Of a stretch of DNA of 10,764 bases, positions 5,784 through 10,764 are shown in pieces; position 1 is the stretch's first letter; each line of letters opens with the position of its first letter. A program made the position numbers and the translations under genes. Source of the stretch: Syntrophaceae bacterium CG2_30_49_12 (lineage in GTDB: Bacteria; Desulfobacterota; Syntrophia; Syntrophales; CG2-30-49-12); assembly GCA_001873675.1 (NCBI GenBank), contig MNZP01000096.1, forward strand, positions 1-10,764. The letters are read 5' to 3'. Below the pieces are notes generated by a model. That model had not been told where the DNA came from and searched no databases. It saw nothing but the letters and a program-made list of their open reading frames with translations.

Positions 5784-7454
5784 TTAGAGGAGCGTTCCCT
5801 GGTAATGGGATGTCCATCGTCTCTTCTTCACCTCCGGGCTGCCGTAATCGGGAAGGAGCATGGGCGAGATCCTCTCGGTGATGATGCCAGCATCCTCCAG
5901 TTCCCTGTGGTATGCCCTTACATGATCCAGGGTCAACCTCCCCTCCCTTGCTTTTTCCTTTGCATAGATAGCGGCGCTTCTCCCGGCGATCCTCCCGAAA
6001 ACCAGGACATCGAGAAGAGAATTGCCCATGAGGCGGTTCTCTCCATGGACCCCTCCTGTCACCTCTCCCGCGCAGAAGAATCCGGGGACAGTGGTTTCAC
6101 ATGTTGCCTTGTATTCCAACCCCCCATTTTGATAGTGGAGGGTTGGATAGACGAGCATCGGCTCTTTAGTAATGTCAATATCGTATCTCTTGAAGAGTAT
6201 GTATTTGCCGGGGAATTCCCTTAATACTGTTCCTTCACCGGACAGAAGGTCTATCATCGGGGAATCCAGCCAGACGCCAACCTTTCCCGTTGGCGCGGGA
6301 ATCCCCTTTCCCACTTTGGTGCATTCCCGAATGAAGGAAGCCGATTCCACATCCCGCGGTTCCCTTTCATAGACAAACTGTTCACCCTCGATATTCAAGA
6401 CATTGGCACCTGACCCGCGAAACTTTTCGGTAATCAAGATACCTTCCGCCTGTTCGGGAAATACCACCCCTGTAGGATGGTACTGTACCGTGTGCAGGAA
6501 GGCAAGTTTAACCCCGATCCTGTAACCCAGGACAATCCCATCGGCAGTGGCGCCGTAATGGTTGGTGGTCAGGAATCCCCCGATATGCAATCTTCCACAA
6601 CCGCCCGTGGCCAGGACAACGGCTTTCGCCTTGACGATATGGTACTCCTCTGTCTCCATGTTATAGAGCACCGCTCCCGCACAATGACCATGTTCATTCA
6701 ATATCAGTTCCACTGCGGGAGAAAACTCCAATACTTTTATGTTCTGGGCACGATTCCTCGCCTCATCCCTGATCGTTCGCATGATCTCGGTCCCGGTTAT
6801 ATCACCCGCAGAGTGCATCCGTTTTCTCGATGTTCCTCCCCCATGAAGGGTTCGAAGCGTGCCATCAGGTAATTTTGACAGCATCATTCCCAGGTCCTCG
6901 AGCCATTTGATAACGAGAGGAGCTTCTGTCACGAGGGTTTCCACTAACTCCGGGACATTCACAAAGTGCCCTCCACCGAGGGTGTCCAGGTAGTGGTAGT
7001 ACGGCGAGTCTTTCCAGACTTTGGTGGCCGCCTGGATGCCGCCCTCTGCCATCACGGTATTGGCGTCCCCGTGTCGCAGCTTTGTGGCAATAATGACCTT
7101 TGCCCCCTGTTCCTGAGCGAGAAGGGCCGCAGCCGTACCGGCGCCCCCTCCACCGATGACGAGGACGTCGGTTTCGTAATCTATCACAGAAAGATCAACC
7201 CTGTCCGGGTCAACCCTGCTTTTGGACTCAAGCAGGTCAACCATCTCGGTGGATAAGGCATAGCCTTTACTGGGGCCTATCATGATGGGCCTTCTTGCAC
7301 CTTCCCTGTAGTCCGGGTGGTATTTCAACCTCTCCTCCCTCTCCGTTAGAGACAGGGCAGGAAATTCATGGCCCATCTTTTTCTGCTCAACCCTCCCTGG
7401 TCTTGTCTTCTCGACAATACTGATCATTCTCTTCAATTCTGGTGGATATGGCAT
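5784..7454 (-). CDS. SdhA/FrdA-family flavoprotein (fumarate reductase/succinate dehydrogenase-like, 556 aa)
   Basis: A cytoplasmic FAD protein (no signal peptide) of the succinate dehydrogenase/fumarate reductase A family. An extra N-terminal region of about 90 residues precedes the Rossmann motif VIGGGGAGTAAA (99-110). Active-site residues of the fumarate/succinate enzymes appear kept: HPTG with His326, LITE (340-343), Arg346 in RGSG, His440 in YPTLHY, and Arg474 in GENRLMGNSL. The His that covalently binds FAD in SdhA aligns with Asn132 (ANTVMAEGG), so FAD is probably non-covalent, as in NadB, TfrA or soluble fumarate reductases. AAGGAG precedes the ATG. Electrons would pass to the SdhB-like protein encoded upstream. 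Fumarate reduction is the best guess, but related flavoproteins use other substrates. Confidence 0.88.
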   Translation of the reverse strand: MPYPPELKRMISIVEKTRPGRVEQKKMGHEFPALSLTEREERLKYHPDYREGARRPIMIGPSKGYALSTEMVDLLESKSRVDPDRVDLSVIDYETDVLVIGGGGAGTAAALLAQEQGAKVIIATKLRHGDANTVMAEGGIQAATKVWKDSPYYHYLDTLGGGHFVNVPELVETLVTEAPLVIKWLEDLGMMLSKLPDGTLRTLHGGGTSRKRMHSAGDITGTEIMRTIRDEARNRAQNIKVLEFSPAVELILNEHGHCAGAVLYNMETEEYHIVKAKAVVLATGGCGRLHIGGFLTTNHYGATADGIVLGYRIGVKLAFLHTVQYHPTGVVFPEQAEGILITEKFRGSGANVLNIEGEQFVYEREPRDVESASFIRECTKVGKGIPAPTGKVGVWLDSPMIDLLSGEGTVLREFPGKYILFKRYDIDITKEPMLVYPTLHYQNGGLEYKATCETTVPGFFCAGEVTGGVHGENRLMGNSLLDVLVFGRIAGRSAAIYAKEKAREGRLTLDHVRAYHRELEDAGIITERISPMLLPDYGSPEVKKRRWTSHYQGTLL

Positions 7455-7470
7455 AGCGTCTCCTTATAAC

Positions 7471-7510
7471 GTTTATGCTGTAAAAAACACGTCTCTTAAA
7501 TGTTTACGCT
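7471..7510. repeat. Two 9-base direct repeats upstream of the flavoprotein gene
   Basis: GTTTATGCT (7471-7479) and GTTTACGCT (7502-7510) differ at one base and are spaced 31 bases apart, about three helical turns. They lie in the 130-base gap before the flavoprotein ribosome binding site. Paired sites with this spacing can be operators, but two 9-mers can also occur by chance. I see no convincing -35/-10 pair in this gap. Confidence 0.2.
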
Positions 7511-7584
7511 AATGGTTTGCGTGCTTGCAAAGCGCCGAAGGGATTTAGCAAAGACAAACACGACGATAAGCTGCCGCGCGTCAA

Positions 7585-8151
7585 TTATGCTATTTCCGCC
7601 TCATCCGTTAGCCGTTTCCATAATGATTCAATATCTAATTTCTCTGTCCAATGTTCCAGATAATCTATGTCTAATTTTCCATATTGTACCTCATAAACCC
7701 GTAGGGCATCGGTAAATTGTTTTTCACTTCCACCGGAAAGTTTCGCCCATCTCAATTTAGCTAAGATCGTATCCTCTGAACTAGAAACTTGCATTTTTAG
7801 CCCCATAAATTCTTCACTACACCTGCGCGAAAAACGTGACTGGTCAAACGGTTCGTCGGTCAATATCCAAAAGTCAACCTTATCCCCTCCTTTTAGGTCA
7901 ATTAGATTAAACATACTTCGCCTATTAATCGCATCAAGAATGCTGTCTTTATCTAAATAAAAATCAGATGGCAGAAAAGCTTCAACTAATTCATGAACCT
8001 TCGAGCTTTGAATAGAAATGACCATATCTATATCATGGGTAGACCTCGGTTCGCCTTGCAAGCTTGAAACAACAGAACCTGTTATCATATATTGGATTCC
8101 AGCTTTATCGAGCAGATAAATGACCTTCTTTAATAATTCCTGTTGTGACAT
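7585..8151 (-). CDS. Nucleotidyltransferase-like protein (AbiEii/MNT-type, 188 aa)
   Basis: A small protein with a polymerase-beta-type nucleotidyltransferase fold. It has GS (25-26), followed by D40-x-D42 (THDIDMVI, 38-45), and a likely third carboxylate at D93 (GDKVDFW, 89-95). The C-terminal part has SSEDTILAKLRW (124-135), typical of uncharacterised nucleotidyltransferases often grouped with AbiEii/MNT toxins. Its start overlaps the end of the upstream small gene by 22 bases, so the two are translated as a pair. It is AT-rich compared with its neighbours (a 60-base sample at 7921-7980 has 20 G/C; one at 6541-6600 in the flavoprotein has 33), which suggests separate acquisition. A toxin-antitoxin or defence role is inferred from the family. 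Confidence 0.8.
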   Translation of the reverse strand: MSQQELLKKVIYLLDKAGIQYMITGSVVSSLQGEPRSTHDIDMVISIQSSKVHELVEAFLPSDFYLDKDSILDAINRRSMFNLIDLKGGDKVDFWILTDEPFDQSRFSRRCSEEFMGLKMQVSSSEDTILAKLRWAKLSGGSEKQFTDALRVYEVQYGKLDIDYLEHWTEKLDIESLWKRLTDEAEIA

Positions 8152-8345
8152 TTATTAAGACGCTCCAAAAGTATTTTTTTGAACTCTTCATCTGAAAGAT
8201 TCGGGAACCTCTTATGTAATCCATGAATAAAAAGTTGATTGGCGAATTCAGACAACTCAAATGCTTTAAGCAACCTTTTTTCAGGCGACATTTCACGAAG
8301 CATTTGAATATAAATCCTATGATTTGGATGGCCTTTAATACCCAT
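8130..8345 (-). CDS. Small hypothetical protein paired with the nucleotidyltransferase (71 aa)
   Basis: A 71-residue, probably all-helical, charged protein. Its core includes MSPEKRLLKAFELSEFANQ, then FPNLSDEEFKKILLERL and a basic end. It resembles the short proteins commonly encoded just before AbiEii-like nucleotidyltransferases, which share an SPE(K/E)RL motif and an LxxRL end; this is pattern recognition, not a search. The ATG at 8345 follows TAAGGA at proper spacing. The 3' end overlaps the nucleotidyltransferase gene, as expected for an antitoxin/toxin-like pair. The gene has no obvious link to electron transfer. Confidence 0.7.
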   Translation of the reverse strand: MGIKGHPNHRIYIQMLREMSPEKRLLKAFELSEFANQLFIHGLHKRFPNLSDEEFKKILLERLNKCHNRNY

Positions 8346-8399
8346 AATTTCCTTACAACCTTTGGCTTATGCTACCCAAGCTCTGAACTTTTCGGGAAA

Positions 8400-9167
8400 T
8401 TACAGATGGCTCTTGTCCACCGGTTCCCAGTATTCCTCGGACAGATCAGGCTCAATCTCCCGTTCCGAATACACTTTTATCAAGGTTTCTCTGTCCATCC
8501 CTTTCAATTCAGCGAGCATATTCTTGAACTTTCCCGCCTTGATCTCTTCCACTCTTTTGGCCAGATGACCGGACTTAGGCACCAGATATTTGGCGAACAA
8601 TCTCCGGCAGAGGATGCCGATATTGTACTGGGAAAGCTCGGCGGGACATCTCGCGGTGCACAATCCGCACATGACGCAGTCAAAGGAAATCTCTGCGGCC
8701 TTTGCAATGTCGCCCCTCAACGCCGCGGAGATGTACTCCATTACCTCGACATCCATGGGACACGATTTAGTGCAGGTATTACAACCCATACACTTTAATA
8801 TCTCCGGATACAGTCTTACAATCTCATCCGTTACAGGCTGGATATCTTCTATATTGTAAATGGCCCTGTTTGCCGGGAAGAAGGGTATCTGGGTAAGATA
8901 CATATTGGACTTTACCAGCGTCTGACACGCAAGCCCAATCTCAATTTTAGGACTTGACGGCAATCTGTAGACCGTTCCGCAAGCCCCACAGATGCCACCC
9001 CGGCACCCGCACCCCCTGATAAGCTGATAACCCGCATACTCCATTGCCTTCTGGATGGTCAGGGTTTCGGGCACATCGTACCTCTTGCCCATAATAAAGA
9101 TAGGAACCTTGGGGACTTCCTCTATGTTTTGTTCTTCCGTCGCATTTTTTTTCTTATCCGGTTCCAT
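8400..9167 (-). CDS. SdhB/TfrB-like iron-sulfur protein, [2Fe-2S] + 2x[4Fe-4S] (255 aa)
   Basis: A soluble iron-sulfur protein resembling succinate dehydrogenase/fumarate reductase B and the N-terminal half of thiol:fumarate reductase TfrB. An N-terminal plant-ferredoxin-like domain binds [2Fe-2S] through C55-x4-C60-x2-C63 and C81 (C53 is an extra Cys). Two [4Fe-4S] motifs follow: C126-x2-C129-x2-C132-x3-C136 and C164-x2-C167-x2-C170-x3-C174. SdhB has one [4Fe-4S] plus one [3Fe-4S]; full CxxCxxC motifs at both sites suggest two [4Fe-4S] here. The C-terminal 75 residues are charged and helical, and the CCG domain of TfrB is absent. A GGAGGAAG site precedes the ATG. It is the likely partner of the flavoprotein encoded beyond the inserted cassette. 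Confidence 0.88.
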   Translation of the reverse strand: MEPDKKKNATEEQNIEEVPKVPIFIMGKRYDVPETLTIQKAMEYAGYQLIRGCGCRGGICGACGTVYRLPSSPKIEIGLACQTLVKSNMYLTQIPFFPANRAIYNIEDIQPVTDEIVRLYPEILKCMGCNTCTKSCPMDVEVMEYISAALRGDIAKAAEISFDCVMCGLCTARCPAELSQYNIGILCRRLFAKYLVPKSGHLAKRVEEIKAGKFKNMLAELKGMDRETLIKVYSEREIEPDLSEEYWEPVDKSHL

Positions 9168-9187
9168 ATTTTCTTCCTCCTAATATT

Positions 9188-9658
9188 TTACCAGGCCAGA
9201 AATGCCCCGATAACAATGCCGAATATCAAGGCGGCGATGACCATAAAATAATTGTCCAGGGCGGTAATCCTTTTTACCTGGGGTATAACATCCACCACCT
9301 TCTCATCCACGATATAATCCTTGATGTTAGTATCTACCTGGGGACAGGCCAGGACACAAGAATAGCACTGCTCACAATCCTCCCCTACCGTAGATTCCAG
9401 GGCAAAAGATGTCCTCTGCTCAGTTTTTATCAGCCTTTCCGATTCTTTTCTCAAGACAGGGCATGAATCCACACAGTTTCCGCAGGCGAGACATCCCTTA
9501 TCCCCCGTTACATCGTCGCTGAAAAGGTATAACCTGTGGTATGGCTCCATCCCCCTGGATAACAACCGGCAACGGGCAACGGGAGGAAACTTCATATCCA
9601 GTATGGTGTTTAGAATTCTTTTCGTTTTCAACTCTTCTCTTTTGACGACGGTAGGCAT
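9188..9658 (-). CDS. Membrane-anchored double [4Fe-4S] ferredoxin-like protein (156 aa)
   Basis: A short protein with two ferredoxin motifs, C56-x2-C59-x2-C62-x3-C66 and C95-x2-C98-x2-C101-x3-C105, arranged as in HdrC/GlpC-type electron carriers. A single C-terminal transmembrane helix follows (about 136-155), ending in AFLAW. The N-terminal domain is probably cytoplasmic. This makes it a candidate membrane tether and relay between the SdhB-like protein (20 bases downstream) and the heptahaem cytochrome (14 bases upstream). No CCG (HdrB/SdhE) subunit or cytochrome b anchor is seen next to it. The ATG at 9658 is preceded by GGGGGTGAG. The specific role is inferred from gene order. Confidence 0.85.
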   Translation of the reverse strand: MPTVVKREELKTKRILNTILDMKFPPVARCRLLSRGMEPYHRLYLFSDDVTGDKGCLACGNCVDSCPVLRKESERLIKTEQRTSFALESTVGEDCEQCYSCVLACPQVDTNIKDYIVDEKVVDVIPQVKRITALDNYFMVIAALIFGIVIGAFLAW

Positions 9659-9672
9659 TTACACTCACCCCC

Positions 9673-10620
9673 TTAGTAGGGTTCACGGTTCACGGTTCCA
9701 GGTTCCATGTTCAATGGTTCAATGGTTTTCACTTGAACCCCTGAACCCTTAAACCTTAAACCTTGAACCTTGAACCCCTTTTTGTACCTATTGAAAAATT
9801 CCTGCGTCATGGAAGGATGGCATCGCAAACAGTTTGTGTAATTATTATCCCTTATCCTGTCGGCTAAGAAGATCATTTTTTGAAAATGGAACTTTCCCTG
9901 ATGACACCTCCGGCAACTCTCCTCAGAGGGGATATCCACTTTCCACCTCGTGTTTTTATTGAGGTCCACCCATGCCTTCCGGACGGCTTTGTCATAGGGG
10001 ATATTGGAGGTGATACCCTCGAACTTTTTGTAGGCATGGGCAACGTATCTATGACAACTGTCACAGGTCATGTGACTGTACTCCCTGTAGTTTACACCCT
10101 TGTCCGCCTCCCGCCTTCCCTCTTTCATCTTGAATCTTACATGGCAGGTCGCACACTCGTTGTTGGCTGTCTCGTAATGTTTTTTGTGCCCCATGGCCAA
10201 TCCTATCTCTTTGAGGCTCACAGGTAGGTCACCTCTGTCCATTTCATCAATTTTATCAAAGGAACGGTGGCAGTACCGGCAGTTTTCGGCGGGTATCTTT
10301 TCAACTACCGGTTTTACCGGCTCTTCTCTCGGATCTATCAGGGGCACAATGTTCCCGATGACGTGTCCCACCCCTTTGATTTTTGCGGACAGCAATTCCT
10401 CGGAGGCCCCCTCAAAGTGGCAATCCGCACAGGCAACCTGGTCATGAGAAAAACCGTGCTTACCCTTTTGCGTTATCAGCCATCGTGAATACCCGGCCTC
10501 CTTGCGGTGACACAACTCACAGGAGTTAGAGTGAATACTATAGTCCATCCCGGTTGCCGCAACAAGTATCGCGATCAATACACCTATTACAAGGATAATT
10601 AAACGAACGGATTTTCCCAA
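9673..10620 (-). CDS. Membrane-anchored heptahaem cytochrome c, NapC/NrfH-like N-terminus (315 aa)
   Basis: A multihaem cytochrome with an N-terminal membrane helix (about 5-24) and seven CxxCH motifs: residues 34-38, 64-68, 114-118, 156-160, 186-190, 236-240 and 264-268. The start (anchor, SCELCH, then a second CxxCH 30 residues on) recalls NapC/NrfH-type quinol-oxidising cytochromes, but the haem number and length are larger. It probably sits on the periplasmic face and carries electrons between the membrane and periplasmic partners. The start codon is TTG; a TGA two codons upstream rules out an extension, and AAGGAG lies about 12 bases before it. The last ~35 residues are encoded by a heptamer repeat and are unlikely to be ancestral. 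Confidence 0.85.
   Translation of the reverse strand: MGKSVRLIILVIGVLIAILVAATGMDYSIHSNSCELCHRKEAGYSRWLITQKGKHGFSHDQVACADCHFEGASEELLSAKIKGVGHVIGNIVPLIDPREEPVKPVVEKIPAENCRYCHRSFDKIDEMDRGDLPVSLKEIGLAMGHKKHYETANNECATCHVRFKMKEGRREADKGVNYREYSHMTCDSCHRYVAHAYKKFEGITSNIPYDKAVRKAWVDLNKNTRWKVDIPSEESCRRCHQGKFHFQKMIFLADRIRDNNYTNCLRCHPSMTQEFFNRYKKGFKVQGLRFKGSGVQVKTIEPLNMEPGTVNREPY
9679..9778. repeat. GGTTCA/TGAACC heptamer array, partly coding
   Basis: On the plus strand the first half is made of GGTTCAC and GGTTCCA units, and the second half of reverse-complement-type units (TGAACCC, TTAAACC, TTGAACC). Together they form an imperfect tandem array and an inverted repeat of about 100 bases. The cytochrome reading frame runs through it and stops just past the end, so it encodes the C-terminal tail. 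It has the same design (7-base unit facing its complement) as the element at 4484-4536. Confidence 0.85.
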
Positions 10621-10662
10621 ACCTCAGATTCACTCCTTCTTACGCGCCTTCCATTCAGAAAA

Positions 10663-10684
10663 TTTCTCTCCGGGGGCAGAGAAA
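10663..10684 (-). terminator. Weak hairpin between the upstream gene and the heptahaem cytochrome gene
   Basis: On the minus strand TTTCTCT and AGAGAAA pair as a 7-bp stem with an 8-base loop, followed by a short T-rich stretch (TTTTCT). It lies just after the stop codon of the upstream reading frame. The stem is AT-rich and the T-run is short, so it would be at best a weak terminator or attenuator. Confidence 0.3.
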
Positions 10685-10689
10685 GTCTG

Positions 10690-10764
10690 TTATCCCAGGG
10701 CCGCCTTCACCCTCACCTCTTCTGCCTCCTTCATCCTTCTATTAGCCCTGATCGCAGCGGATAT
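10690..10764 (-). CDS. C-terminal end of an upstream gene (24 codons, partial)
   Basis: The minus-strand frame entering from the right edge reads ISAAIRANRRMKEAEEVRV, continues for five more residues and ends at TAA (10690-10692). The other two minus-strand frames stop early. The charged, alanine-rich helix looks like a real protein end. Its family cannot be told from 24 residues. Same strand and a 69-base gap to the cytochrome gene mean it may belong to the same operon. Confidence 0.5.
   Translation of the reverse strand: MSAAIRANRRMKEAEEVRVKAALG

Noticed and set aside
7455..7584. Internal promoter before the flavoprotein gene
   Set aside because: TTTGCA- and TTTACA-like boxes can be found, but none has a good -10 at proper spacing. 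Only the ribosome binding site and the weak direct repeats are supportable.
8223..8798. 191-codon plus-strand ORF across the small gene and the SdhB-like gene
   Set aside because: It is antisense to the cluster-binding region of the SdhB-like protein and has no motif of its own.

Overview
The window carries a long run of co-directional genes on the minus strand (transcribed from about 10.7 kb down to 0.65 kb). They encode an anaerobic respiratory electron-transfer system. Multihaem c-type cytochromes, a Tat-exported molybdopterin oxidoreductase, a DmsB-like ferredoxin and an NrfD-type quinone protein point to a Gram-negative anaerobe or facultative anaerobe. The style resembles Desulfobacterota or Nitrospirota: moderate GC, frequent ATA/AGG codons, several TTG starts and heptanucleotide repeats between genes. 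This placement is an impression from gene content; nothing in the window fixes the taxon.

Layout in transcription order: 10764-10690, the last 24 codons of an upstream gene. 10620-9673, a membrane-anchored heptahaem cytochrome c whose last ~35 residues are encoded by a low-complexity repeat. 9658-9188, a small protein with two [4Fe-4S] clusters and a C-terminal membrane anchor. 9167-8400, a [2Fe-2S] plus 2x[4Fe-4S] protein of the succinate dehydrogenase B/TfrB type. 8345-7585, an AT-rich two-gene cassette (small hypothetical plus nucleotidyltransferase) that interrupts the respiratory genes. 7454-5784, an SdhA/FrdA-like flavoprotein. 5741-5211, a membrane-anchored trihaem cytochrome. 5210-4551, a four-cluster ferredoxin. 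4465-3575, an eight-helix NrfD/PsrC-like protein. 3549-652, a 965-residue Tat-dependent molybdopterin oxidoreductase closest in style to tetrathionate reductase TtrA. After it comes about 400 bp without a convincing gene (one inverted repeat and a doubtful small ORF). The window then ends in the left end of an IS3-family insertion sequence (240-1).

Inferred working model: the flavoprotein, the SdhB-like protein and the membrane ferredoxin form a cytoplasmic fumarate/succinate-type module without SdhC/D. The heptahaem cytochrome could connect it to the periplasm. The trihaem cytochrome, four-cluster ferredoxin, NrfD protein and molybdopterin subunit form a complex-iron-sulfur-molybdoenzyme/Qrc-like module that exchanges electrons between the quinone pool and periplasmic cytochromes. 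Having both modules in one directional array, with a catalytic subunit that appears to lack the usual Cys metal ligand, is the most unusual thing here. The array may encode one composite complex or two functionally linked ones. The sequence cannot decide which.
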